Below are positions 8,054 through 16,420 of a DNA stretch of 64,000 bases, one piece after another. Below the pieces are notes generated by a model that did not search any database, had not been told where the DNA came from, and worked only from the letters and a program-made list of their open reading frames with translations. Origin of the DNA: Arthrobacter_H rhombi (GTDB lineage Bacteria; Actinomycetota; Actinomycetes; Actinomycetales; Micrococcaceae); NCBI RefSeq assembly GCF_039526245.1, contig NZ_BAAAIV010000006.1, positions 62,001 through 126,000 of the forward strand, read 5' to 3'. How positions within the stretch are numbered: position 1 is the first letter of the stretch; every line of letters begins with the position of its first letter. The position numbers and the translations under genes were made by a program.

Positions 8054-8488
8054 TTGACCTCCACGATATTGGCCCAGGCTGCAGCACCGGGCTTCGACCC
8101 GATGACCCTCATCCTCATTCTGGCGTTCGCGTTCCTCATCTTCATGATGTTCCGCGGCCGCAAGAAGGCGCAGAAGCAGCAGCAGCAGTTGCGTTCGCAG
8201 CTGGAGCCGGGCTCGGAGGTCATGACCAACTTCGGTCTCTTCGGCACCGTGCTGTCCATCGATACCGATGACAACAAGGTCACCCTGGAACTGTCGCCGG
8301 GTACCACCGCCACCGTGCACTCCCAGGCCATCGCCAAGGTCGTGCCCGTCGCCACCGCGGAAACCCCGGAACAGGCCAACACGTCGCTGAACCAGGACGA
8401 GGCCCCCGCCGGGCACTCCAACCAGGGCGAAACCCCCGAGGAGACGTTGCGTCGCCTCGACAGCGAAGGCAAGAACCAGAACGACTAA
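8054..8488 (+). CDS. yajC: Preprotein translocase subunit YajC
   Basis: This is a 144-aa single-pass membrane protein. The transmembrane helix (about residues 17-36) is followed by the basic RGRKKAQKQQQQ segment, then the conserved soluble patch GSEVMTNFGLFGTV. It ends in an acidic, low-complexity tail. YajC associates with SecDF and the SecYEG channel. The start is weak: TTG at 8054 is taken, but a second TTG nine codons... slightly downstream (8069) would give MAQAAAPGFD and is also possible; neither has a strong Shine-Dalgarno. Confidence 0.88.
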   Translation: MTSTILAQAAAPGFDPMTLILILAFAFLIFMMFRGRKKAQKQQQQLRSQLEPGSEVMTNFGLFGTVLSIDTDDNKVTLELSPGTTATVHSQAIAKVVPVATAETPEQANTSLNQDEAPAGHSNQGETPEETLRRLDSEGKNQND

Positions 8489-8495
8489 GTGCATC

Positions 8496-8526
8496 GCGGC
8501 GTCTGGCCCCCAGGGCCCGGCGCCGC
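8496..8526 (+). repeat. Hairpin between yajC and secD
   Basis: Nested inverted repeat: outer arms GCGGCG/CGCCGC and inner arms GGCCC/GGGCC around a 3-nt loop, lying 54 bases before secD. There is no T-run. It may stabilise or attenuate the mRNA; the function is unknown. Confidence 0.4.
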
Positions 8527-8579
8527 GTTCTGCCGTACTTCGATGCCTTCCACTGGTGTCTTGAGCAGAAAGTCCCACC

Positions 8580-10295
8580 ATGACTAAGACTGGCCCGATC
8601 AAGCACGCGCGGCGCGCGCTGTTGTGGCTCGGCGTGATCATCATCGCGCTTTCGGCGGTGCTGATTTCCGGCGTTGCCACCAATCAAGCGAGCTTCGCCC
8701 CCAAGCTCGCCCTCGACCTCGAGGGCGGGACCCAGATGATCCTTTCGCCAAAGGTCCAAGGCGGAGCGGCCATCAACCAGGATCAGCTGGACCAAGCGGT
8801 GAAGATCATCCGCCAGCGCGTTGACGGCTCCGGCGTGTCCGAAGCCGAGATCACCACGCAGTCGGGACGCAACGTCGTCGTCTCCATGCCCGGTGTTCCC
8901 GATGAGAAGACCCGCGAGCTGATCCAGGCGTCAGCGAACATGGAATTCCGCCCGGTCATCCAGGCCGGCAGCTGGGATGCCACACCGAAGGCAGAACGCA
9001 CGAAGGCAGCCGACCTGCCCAAGCCGGACAAGAAGCCGGCGAACGGGTCGGACACCAATTGGATCGATGCCAACTTGCAGAAGAAGTTCGAGGCCTACGA
9101 CTGCACGGCAGAACTGGCGAAGTCGGATATCGAATCCGCGGACCCGTCCAAGCCGAGCATCTCCTGTGACCCGGACCAGCACGTCAAGTACATCCTGGGC
9201 CCGGTCGCCATTCCGGGCACCGACATCGCCAACGCCACATCCGGCATGCAGACCTCGCAGCAGGGCTTCAACACCGGAAAATGGGTGGTGAACCTGGAGT
9301 TCAACGGTGAGGGAACGACCAAGTTCCGTACCGTGACCGAACGCCTCGTCAAGATGAAGGGCTCGCAGAACCAGTTCGCCATCGTCCTGGACGGCAAGGT
9401 CCTCTCGGCTCCGACGACCAACGCATTGATCGCTGACGGCAAGGCCGAGATCAGCGGCAACTTCACCGAGGAATCCTCCAAGGCGCTGGCCGAGAAGCTG
9501 AAGTACGGCGCACTGCCGATCAGCTTCGAGATTCAAAGCGATCAGCAGATCTCCGCCACGCTGGGCTCGGACCAGCTGCGCATGGGCCTCATCGCCGGCA
9601 TCATCGGCCTGGCACTGGTCGCCCTGTACTCCTTCTTCCAGTACCGCCTGCTGGGACTCGTCACCATGTTCTCCCTGGTGGTCGCGGGCATCCTGACCTA
9701 TCTGGCCATCGTCTTGCTCGGATGGGCCCAGAACTACCGCCTCTCCTTGGCGGGTATTGCCGGCATCATCGTCTCCATCGGCCTGACTGCCGACTCGTTC
9801 ATCGTGTACTTCGAACGCATCAGGGACGAACTCCGCGACGGCAGGAGCCTGCCCTCCGCCGTGGAAACCGGTTGGAAGCGGGCCAAGCAGACCATCATCG
9901 CCTCGAAGGCGGTCAACCTGCTGGCGGCGGTGGTGCTGTACATCGTCGCGGTCGGCAACGTGAAGGGTTTTGCCTTCACCCTGGGTCTGACGGCCATCGC
10001 CGACCTCATCGTGGTGTTCCTGTTCACGCACCCGATGCTGCAGATGCTCTCCAAGACGCGGTTCTTCGGCGAGGGACACCGCCTCTCCGGACTGGACCCC
10101 TCGCTGCTCGGGGCCGAAGCACTGTACAAGGGAGCCGGCAGGCTGCGCGAATACCGGCCGACACCTGAGGCGGGCAAGCGCAATGTGGGCGCCTCCAAGG
10201 AGGCTGCCCGACGCCAGACGATCGCCGAGCGACGGCAAGCCGCCCGATCCGGTACAGACCAGTCCTCCGCGACGAAGGAAAACGACAATGCCTAA
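8580..10295 (+). CDS. secD: Protein translocase subunit SecD
   Basis: The 571-aa product has one N-terminal transmembrane helix, a large extracytoplasmic region, and five further helices in the C-terminal third. Family motifs include ALDLEGGTQMIL in the first domain and the membrane segment GIIVSIGLTADSFIVYFERI. SecDF uses the proton gradient to help pull exported proteins out of the SecYEG channel. The extracytoplasmic insert near residues 120-210 is Lys/Pro-rich and poorly conserved. A charged cytoplasmic tail ends the protein. secF overlaps the end of secD by 8 bases. Confidence 0.95.
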   Translation: MTKTGPIKHARRALLWLGVIIIALSAVLISGVATNQASFAPKLALDLEGGTQMILSPKVQGGAAINQDQLDQAVKIIRQRVDGSGVSEAEITTQSGRNVVVSMPGVPDEKTRELIQASANMEFRPVIQAGSWDATPKAERTKAADLPKPDKKPANGSDTNWIDANLQKKFEAYDCTAELAKSDIESADPSKPSISCDPDQHVKYILGPVAIPGTDIANATSGMQTSQQGFNTGKWVVNLEFNGEGTTKFRTVTERLVKMKGSQNQFAIVLDGKVLSAPTTNALIADGKAEISGNFTEESSKALAEKLKYGALPISFEIQSDQQISATLGSDQLRMGLIAGIIGLALVALYSFFQYRLLGLVTMFSLVVAGILTYLAIVLLGWAQNYRLSLAGIAGIIVSIGLTADSFIVYFERIRDELRDGRSLPSAVETGWKRAKQTIIASKAVNLLAAVVLYIVAVGNVKGFAFTLGLTAIADLIVVFLFTHPMLQMLSKTRFFGEGHRLSGLDPSLLGAEALYKGAGRLREYRPTPEAGKRNVGASKEAARRQTIAERRQAARSGTDQSSATKENDNA

Positions 10296-11295
10296 TCTCG
10301 CTTCATGGGGCAACGACCTCTACTCCGGCCGGCGATCCTACCCCTTCATCGCCAAACGGAACCTGTGGTTCGCGATCGCAGGGGTGCTGGTCCTCATCGC
10401 GATCATCATCCCCGTCGCCAAGGGCGGCTTCAACCTGGGCATCGAGTTCCGGGGTGGCTCGGAGTTCACGGTCTCGCAGGTCACACATACCGACATCAAG
10501 CCCGGAGAGGATGCCGTCAAGGCTTCCGCACCGGACCATGAGCCAACGGTCACCAACATCGCGGCGAACACCATGCGCGTGCAGACCGACCGGCTCTCCA
10601 ACACCCAGACGCTGCAGGTAGCCGACGCCCTGGCGACCGCTTACGGGGTCTCTGACTCCGAGGTGACGTCCTCCTTCGTCGGGCCCTCCTGGGGTGCCGA
10701 CGTGTCGCAGCAGGCGTTCTGGGGGCTCATCGCGTTCGTCGTGCTGGTTGCGCTGCTGATGGCCATCTATTTCCGGACCTGGAAGATGTCGCTGGCAGCG
10801 ATCATCGGCCTGTTCACGGTGGTCATCATCACGGCCGGCATCTATTCGCTCTCGAACTTCGAAGTCACCCCGAGTGCGATCATCGGTTTCCTGACGATCT
10901 TGAGTTATTCGCTCTATGACACGGTGGTGGTCTTCGACAAGATCCGGGAAAACACGGCCCATACGTTCAACCAAACAGAACGAACGTTCATCGAACAGAT
11001 CAACCTGGCGGTCAACCAGACCCTGGTCCGATCGATCAACACGTCGGTGGTGGCCGTCCTCCCGGTGGCCTCGATCCTGTTCATCGGTTCGTACCTGCTG
11101 GGAGCCGGCACCCTGAAGGACCTGTCACTGGCCCTGTTCGTGGGCATCATCGTGGGCACCTTGTGCACGATCTTCGTCCAGGCCCCGCTATATGCGGTTT
11201 TCCGCCACGCGGAGCCCGAGGTGCGCAAGCACAACGAGAAGGTCCTCTCCAAGCGTGGGGTGAGCACAGAGTCGCAGGCCGCTACCGCCGGATGA
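10288..11295 (+). CDS. secF: Protein translocase subunit SecF
   Basis: The product is 335 aa. After a short N-terminus comes one transmembrane helix, then the extracytoplasmic domain with GGFNLGIEFRGGSEF, then five helices with LSYSLYDTVVVFDKIREN. It pairs with SecD in the SecDF complex. The ATG at 10288 is used because it gives the family N-terminus (MPNLASWGNDLYSGRR) and has GAAGGA upstream inside secD. An in-frame start at 10183 would merely add translated secD overlap. Confidence 0.95.
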   Translation: MPNLASWGNDLYSGRRSYPFIAKRNLWFAIAGVLVLIAIIIPVAKGGFNLGIEFRGGSEFTVSQVTHTDIKPGEDAVKASAPDHEPTVTNIAANTMRVQTDRLSNTQTLQVADALATAYGVSDSEVTSSFVGPSWGADVSQQAFWGLIAFVVLVALLMAIYFRTWKMSLAAIIGLFTVVIITAGIYSLSNFEVTPSAIIGFLTILSYSLYDTVVVFDKIRENTAHTFNQTERTFIEQINLAVNQTLVRSINTSVVAVLPVASILFIGSYLLGAGTLKDLSLALFVGIIVGTLCTIFVQAPLYAVFRHAEPEVRKHNEKVLSKRGVSTESQAATAG

Positions 11296-11320
11296 CGCCG
11301 GGCGGTCCGGGGTGCTGCAT

Positions 11321-11350
11321 GTGACCCCGGGCCTCTCCGGGTGCTATAAC
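11321..11350 (+). promoter_or_regulatory. Candidate promoter for rel
   Basis: An extended -10 (TGC-TATAAC, hexamer 11345-11350) has GTGACC (11321-11326) 18 bp upstream as a fair -35. The leader to the rel ATG would be about 95 nt. Confidence 0.5.
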
Positions 11351-11451
11351 CTTGAATGACGGACGGGCCACGGTTGGGAATACCCACCCGTGGCCCACCA
11401 GTACCACGGCCCGGGCGCACGATGCACTCGGGGTCAGCGAGAGGAGCTGCC

Positions 11452-13773
11452 ATGGCGGAACCCACAGCCCGGGCAGCGCACGAAGCCGAACAACCGGCAC
11501 CGGCGCCGCCTACACCGCCGACGGCACGCCGCCGCGGTGGCACGATGTCCCGTCTGGCCCGCTTTGCCGGCCGGGGAACCTCCGGCCAGCCGCCGATCCT
11601 GGAACCACTGTTGCGCACCGTGCGGGCCAACAGCCCCCGGGAAGACCTTGACCTGATCACCCGCGCGTTCACGGTGGCCGAACGGTGCCACGAGAACCAG
11701 AAGCGCAAGAGCGGTGACCCCTATATCACCCATCCGGTCGCCGTGGCGACGATCCTGGCCGAAATGGGCATGACCGGAACCACGCTGGCAGCGGCATTGC
11801 TGCATGACACGGTCGAGGATACCGACTACTCGCTGGACGACCTCAGCCGGGAATTCGGCGACGAGGTGGCCATGCTGGTGGATGGCGTCACCAAGTTGGA
11901 CAAGGTCCAGTTCGGTGACGCGGCACAAGCCGAAACCGTCCGCAAGATGGTGATCGCCATGGCGCGTGACATCCGGGTCCTGCTCATCAAACTCGCCGAT
12001 CGGCTGCACAACGCCCGCACCTGGCGTTACGTCTCTCCGGAATCCAGCGCGAAGAAGGCCCGCGAGACACTGGAGATCTTCGCTCCGCTGGCCCACCGGC
12101 TGGGCATGAACACGATCAAATGGGAACTCGAGGACCTCTCCTTCGCCGCACTGCACCCGAAAGTGTACGAGGAGATCGTGCGCATGGTGGGGGACCGGAC
12201 TCCCGAGCGGGAAAAGTACCTGGCCACCGTCAGGACCCTGATCGCCGAGGATCTGCACCAGGCCCGGATCAAGGCAACGATCACCGGACGCCCCAAGCAC
12301 TACTACTCCATCTACCAGAAGATGGTGGTGCGCGGTAAGGAATTCGACGACATCCACGACCTGATGGGCGTGCGCGTGCTGGTCGACACGGTGCGGGAAT
12401 GCTACGCGACCCTGGGAAGCCTGCATGCGCGCTGGAATCCGCTGCCCGGGCGTTTCAAGGACTACATCGCGATGCCCAAGTACAACATGTACCAGTCGCT
12501 GCACACCACGGTGATTGGTCCCGGCGGCAAGCCCGTCGAGATCCAGATCCGCACGCACGATATGCACCGTCGCGCCGAGTACGGCATCGCGGCGCACTGG
12601 ATGTACAAGTCGGGTGCCGATAAGACCCGGGCCCTGGGCCACGACGGCCAGGACATGAACTGGCTGCGTAGCGTCATGGACTGGCAGCAGGAGACCCGCG
12701 ACCCCAGCGAATTCCTGGATTCGCTGCGTTTCGAGATCAATGCCGCCGAGGTCTTCGTGTTCACGCCCAAGGGCGAGGTCATGGCGTTGCCCGCTGGATC
12801 GACCCCCGTGGACTTCGCCTACGCCGTCCACACCGAAGTCGGCCACCGGACCATTGGTGCCCGCGTCAACGGCAAACTGGTACCCCTGAACAGCGAACTG
12901 CACCATGGTGACTGGGTCGAGGTCTTCACCTCCAAGGCCGAAGGAGCCGGTCCCAGCCAGGACTGGCAGGGATTCGTCAAGAGTCCGCGCGCTCGGAACA
13001 AGATCCGCCAGTGGTTCACCAAGGAACGCCGCGAAGAGGCGATCGACAAGGGCAAGGACCAGCTCACCCGGGCCTTGCGCAAGAACAACCTGCCGCTGCA
13101 GAAGCTGATGACGCACGATACGCTCACGGCTGTGGCGCAGCAGTTGCGCCACAGCGACATCGCTGCCATGTATGCGGCGGTCGGGGACGGGCATACCTCT
13201 GCCCAGAATGTCATCGAGCATCTGACGGCCCTGGTTGGTCCTACCCACTCGGATGAGGCGGACTTCGACGAGACACCGTCGTTCACGCCCGGCACGTCGC
13301 GGCAGACCTCCGACGCCGGTGTGGTCGTGGCCGGTGCCGGGGATGTCATGGCCAAACTCGCCCGCTGCTGCACCCCGGTGCCTCCGGACGCCATCCGCGG
13401 TTTCGTCACCCGTGGGTCGGGCATCTCGGTACACCGGGCTGACTGTGCCAACCTGTTGGCCTTGGGGGCGGAATCCGAGCGCCTGGTGGAAGTGAAATGG
13501 GCTCCCACCCAGTCCAGCGTGTTCCTTGTCGAGATCCAAGCCGAGGCCTTGGACCGCAAGTCGCTGCTCTCTGATGTCACCAAGGTGCTCTCCGATAACC
13601 AGGTCAACATCCTCTCCGCCAGCGTGGTCACCGGACGTGACCGGGTGGCGATCTCGCGCTTCTCCTTCGAGATGGGCGATCCGAAGTACCTGAACCACAT
13701 CCTCAATGCCGTGCGGCGCATCGACGGCGTGTACGACGTCTACCGCACCTCCGAGGGAAAACGCAGGAGCTAG
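11452..13773 (+). CDS. rel: Bifunctional (p)ppGpp synthetase/hydrolase Rel
   Basis: The 773-aa protein makes and degrades the stringent-response alarmone. In order: the HD hydrolase domain (KRKSGDPYITHP and LLHDTVEDTDYS, about residue 119); the synthetase domain (TGRPKHYYSIYQKM about 278, DLMGVRVLVD, and PKYNMYQSLHT); a TGS domain (FTPKGEVMALPAGSTPVDFA, about 435); a Cys-containing zinc-finger region (RCCTPV); and a C-terminal ACT domain. Hydrolase and synthetase residues all look intact, as in the single long Rel of actinobacteria. The ATG at 11452 follows a GAGGAG site. Upstream in-frame starts would only lengthen a Pro/Ala-rich tail. Its stop shares a CTAG with the convergent gene. Confidence 0.94.
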   Translation: MAEPTARAAHEAEQPAPAPPTPPTARRRGGTMSRLARFAGRGTSGQPPILEPLLRTVRANSPREDLDLITRAFTVAERCHENQKRKSGDPYITHPVAVATILAEMGMTGTTLAAALLHDTVEDTDYSLDDLSREFGDEVAMLVDGVTKLDKVQFGDAAQAETVRKMVIAMARDIRVLLIKLADRLHNARTWRYVSPESSAKKARETLEIFAPLAHRLGMNTIKWELEDLSFAALHPKVYEEIVRMVGDRTPEREKYLATVRTLIAEDLHQARIKATITGRPKHYYSIYQKMVVRGKEFDDIHDLMGVRVLVDTVRECYATLGSLHARWNPLPGRFKDYIAMPKYNMYQSLHTTVIGPGGKPVEIQIRTHDMHRRAEYGIAAHWMYKSGADKTRALGHDGQDMNWLRSVMDWQQETRDPSEFLDSLRFEINAAEVFVFTPKGEVMALPAGSTPVDFAYAVHTEVGHRTIGARVNGKLVPLNSELHHGDWVEVFTSKAEGAGPSQDWQGFVKSPRARNKIRQWFTKERREEAIDKGKDQLTRALRKNNLPLQKLMTHDTLTAVAQQLRHSDIAAMYAAVGDGHTSAQNVIEHLTALVGPTHSDEADFDETPSFTPGTSRQTSDAGVVVAGAGDVMAKLARCCTPVPPDAIRGFVTRGSGISVHRADCANLLALGAESERLVEVKWAPTQSSVFLVEIQAEALDRKSLLSDVTKVLSDNQVNILSASVVTGRDRVAISRFSFEMGDPKYLNHILNAVRRIDGVYDVYRTSEGKRRS

Positions 13774-14366
13774 CGCAGCGCGCTGAGCTGCGGCAGGTCC
13801 TCCACCAGCTCCAGTGCTGCGCGCTTGCCCGGTCGCCGGCCCGTCGCTTCAATCGCGTCCAGGAGTTGCCCGCGCGAGCATCCTGCACGCCGGCTGCCGA
13901 CCATCCTGCGTAGGATCCGACGTGCCACTGGAGGTGGTGCGTGGAAGGCGACGTCCAGCGCAGTTCGTGCCGGAGTGGTCACCATCATCTGGCCGATCAT
14001 CAGGATCTCATCGTCGGCGAGCAGGCACTCATGCAATGAAATGCCGATATCGGGACGGCGCAGCGGTAACCGGTGGAACCTGAGCACCAGCAATTGCAGT
14101 TCCGGCGGCTGGGAGAGATAGCCGTGCACCCAGGCGGCGGTGAGTCGGCCAACGACTGCCGCTTCGCGCAACCGGGGGCCGACATATGCACCGACGGCTG
14201 CGGTGCGGACCTCAGCGCATTCTGGCGCGGCAGTGCCGACGTAGGCTCCGGGGAGCACCCTGCGGAGCACGCCCTCGCCCGCGAGCACGGACAGCTCCGG
14301 TGCGGTAAAGGGATGCCCGGGTTGGTAGATGGCCGTTTCGGCCGGGCCGGCCAGCTGCTCTGTCAT
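13770..14366 (-). CDS. AbiEi-like antitoxin-family protein, no partner toxin seen
   Basis: The 198-aa product resembles the AbiEi-type (type IV antitoxin) proteins common in actinobacteria. Matching segments are GVLRRVLPGAYVG (end of an N-terminal winged-helix region), VGRLTAAWVHGYL and VTTPARTALDVAFHA. No AbiEii nucleotidyltransferase toxin gene is adjacent, so it is probably a stand-alone regulator or a remnant. A GTG at 14372 would add two residues; the ATG was preferred. Its stop overlaps the convergent rel stop by 4 bases. The family assignment rests on short motifs. Confidence 0.65.
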   Translation of the reverse strand: MTEQLAGPAETAIYQPGHPFTAPELSVLAGEGVLRRVLPGAYVGTAAPECAEVRTAAVGAYVGPRLREAAVVGRLTAAWVHGYLSQPPELQLLVLRFHRLPLRRPDIGISLHECLLADDEILMIGQMMVTTPARTALDVAFHAPPPVARRILRRMVGSRRAGCSRGQLLDAIEATGRRPGKRAALELVEDLPQLSALR

Positions 14367-14401
14367 GAGCACACTCTGGCAAAGGTGCCGTCCAGGAGAA
14401 A

Positions 14402-14439
14402 GGGCCGGTCACCAGTCTGTGGATACTGGTGACCGGCCC
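14402..14439 (-). terminator. Strong terminator of the DUF349 gene
   Basis: Perfect 15-bp arms (14402-14416 and 14425-14439) flank an 8-nt loop. On the minus strand they are followed by TTTCTCC. The hairpin lies 58 bases after the DUF349 stop and so separates that gene from the AbiEi-like gene. Confidence 0.75.
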
Positions 14440-14496
14440 CTCACAGGGTGGCGTCAGGCGGGGGAACCCTCCCTCCCGTCAGCCCTCGATGGTCGT

Positions 14497-16194
14497 CTAC
14501 TCGAAGTCCTGCGCGGACTTCTGCAGCGTTTCCAACCAGGCGCGACGCGCGGACAAGGCCTCTTCGGCGTCGCGGATCTTTCGATCGTTGCCCGAGGTCT
14601 TGGCGGTCTCCAGATCCGATTCGAGATCGGCGATGGTGTCCTCGAGCTGGCTGAGCATGCTGTTAGTCCGGGCCTTGGTTTCCGGGTTGGAACGACGCCA
14701 CTTCTCGTCCTCGGCATCACGCAGCGCGTCTTCCACAGTGCGCATGCCGCCCTCCATACGCTGCATGGCCGAACGAGGCACCTTGCCAGCGGCTTCCCAC
14801 CGGTCACGGATCGGCTCGAAGGCCTTCTTGGCCGCGGCCAGGTCCTTGATCGGTAGCAGGGCGCGCGCTTCGGCCAGGATGGCTTCCTTGGCAACCAGGT
14901 TGGCTTCGAATTCCTGGTCGATTTCCTCGTTGGCCCTGGTCCGGGCATCGAAGAAGACGTCCTGGGCCGCACGGAATCGTGCCCACAGGGCGTCGTCGTC
15001 CTTGCGGGAAGCCCGCTTGGAGGCTTTCCACTCGTCCATCAGCCGGCGGTATTCCCCGGCGGTGTGTCCCCAGTCAGTGGAACTGGAGAGGGCCTCAGCG
15101 CGGGCGATGAGGTCTTCCTTGGCGCGCTTGGCGTCCGAGTTGTCGGCATCGAGCTGGGAGAAGAACGCCCGGCGGTGCCGGTCGAACGTGGTGCGGGCGC
15201 CGCGGAAACGCTTCCAGAGGGCGTCCTCCGTGGGACGGCCCAGACGCGGACCGTTCTTCTGGGCGCTCTTCCACAGGTCGAAGAGCTCGTTCATCCGGTT
15301 GCTGCCTTGCTTCCACTGCACGCTGGCCGGGTCCTGGGCTGCCAGCGTCTCGGCTTCAGCCACGATGGCCTCACGGGCTGCGAGCTCACGGGCGCGGTTC
15401 TCCTCCTGCGCCTGGCGTTCGGCCTTCTGCCGCTCGGCCACCTCGCCGCGGACGACGTCAAGACGCGCCTGCAGGGCCTTCAGGTCCCCGACCATGATCC
15501 GCTCGGTCACCAGTTCCTGGAGGTGGTCCAGGGTCTTGTTCATGTCAGCCGCGGGTGCCTGCGCTGCCACGCGCTGTTCCAGCAGGAGCAGCTGGCTCAT
15601 GACGTCGTCGTGCTTGCGGACGAAGTAGGCCAAGGCCTCTTCCTGCGAGGCATCGGGGTACTGGCCGACCGGGAATTCCTCGCCGTCGACCAGGACGAAG
15701 ACGTGGCCGTCCTCGGTGACGCGGCTGTGCTTGGCGGCCTCGGTCAGGTCGCTGCTGTAAGCCGGCGGTGCCGGAACAACCGGGGCGGACGGTGCCTGCT
15801 GGCCCGCAGTCGCGGTGGCCGGGCTCGGCTTGGCCGGCGGGCGGGGGACAGCACCGGGTGTGGGACGCGGTGTGGCTGCCGGCTTCGGGGCCGGAGTGGG
15901 CCGGGGCGCCTCGGCTGCCGGTTTCGCGGGCTCGGGGGCCGGAGCCTCGGCGTCATCCGCCGGAACGGCGGCTGCGGGGGAGGCCTCGGCGTCGTCCGCC
16001 GGAACGGCGGCTGCGGGGGAGGCCTCGGCTGCGTCAGCGGGTGCCGTGTCGGAGTCCTGTGCCGCGGGCGCGATGGGCTCGGGCGTGGGGGTTGCGGCAT
16101 CTTCGGGGGCTGCCTGGTCGGGGGTGTTGGCTTCGACGCCTGCCACTTCGTCGGGCTGCTGGGCGTTGTCGTCGGATTGCTTGGAGCTGGTCAC
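14497..16194 (-). CDS. DUF349 domain-containing coiled-coil protein
   Basis: The product is 565 aa. The first 150 residues are low-complexity Pro/Ala/Glu with a tandem 13-residue repeat. From about 165 a soluble helical region follows, with repeated DUF349 units recognisable by Trp-rich motifs such as LFDLWKSAQKNGPRLGR, DALWKRFRGAR, RLMDEWKASKRASRKDD and ALWARFRAAQDVF. The end is a coiled coil. The function is not established. The start is GTG; it is divergent from hisS with a 226-base gap. Confidence 0.85.
   Translation of the reverse strand: MTSSKQSDDNAQQPDEVAGVEANTPDQAAPEDAATPTPEPIAPAAQDSDTAPADAAEASPAAAVPADDAEASPAAAVPADDAEAPAPEPAKPAAEAPRPTPAPKPAATPRPTPGAVPRPPAKPSPATATAGQQAPSAPVVPAPPAYSSDLTEAAKHSRVTEDGHVFVLVDGEEFPVGQYPDASQEEALAYFVRKHDDVMSQLLLLEQRVAAQAPAADMNKTLDHLQELVTERIMVGDLKALQARLDVVRGEVAERQKAERQAQEENRARELAAREAIVAEAETLAAQDPASVQWKQGSNRMNELFDLWKSAQKNGPRLGRPTEDALWKRFRGARTTFDRHRRAFFSQLDADNSDAKRAKEDLIARAEALSSSTDWGHTAGEYRRLMDEWKASKRASRKDDDALWARFRAAQDVFFDARTRANEEIDQEFEANLVAKEAILAEARALLPIKDLAAAKKAFEPIRDRWEAAGKVPRSAMQRMEGGMRTVEDALRDAEDEKWRRSNPETKARTNSMLSQLEDTIADLESDLETAKTSGNDRKIRDAEEALSARRAWLETLQKSAQDFE
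15944..16021 (-). repeat. Tandem 39-bp repeat, two copies
   Basis: Copies at 15944-15982 and 15983-16021 differ at one base (a/g) and encode the 13-residue unit ASPAAAVPADDAE in the disordered N-terminus of the DUF349 protein. A partial third copy follows. The near identity points to recent slippage or duplication. Confidence 0.9.
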
Positions 16195-16327
16195 CGCTAA
16201 AACTCTTTCGTTGGGGATTGTCCCGGGAGTACCCCGGGACCCATGTTTCCCCCGTCACTTTACCGAGTCGCCGCGTAAACACGGTAGTTTGCCGCCAGCC
16301 GGGTCGCCATGCCGGGAGCGAACGTCC

Positions 16328-16333
16328 TAGAAT
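16328..16333 (+). promoter_or_regulatory. Possible -10 (TAGAAT) for hisS
   Basis: CCTAGAAT lies 88 bases before the hisS ATG in the 226-base gap shared with the divergent DUF349 gene. No good -35 is present. The gap also holds a hairpin at 16220-16240 (arms GTCCCGGG/CCCGGGAC). I saw no T-box or His-rich leader peptide there. Confidence 0.4.
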
Positions 16334-16420
16334 TGTGCGGTTACCGCCCGTTTTCCGTCCCCTCGCTGGCGACGCGGACGGTGCAATTCCCCGAACTTTC
16401 GCGAAGGAGCTCCACCCGAT

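Noticed and set aside
16220..16240. Hairpin with 8-bp arms between the DUF349 gene and hisS, considered as a terminator.
   Set aside because: It lies upstream of both divergent genes and no gene ends there. It could be part of the DUF349 leader, but there is nothing further to support a role.
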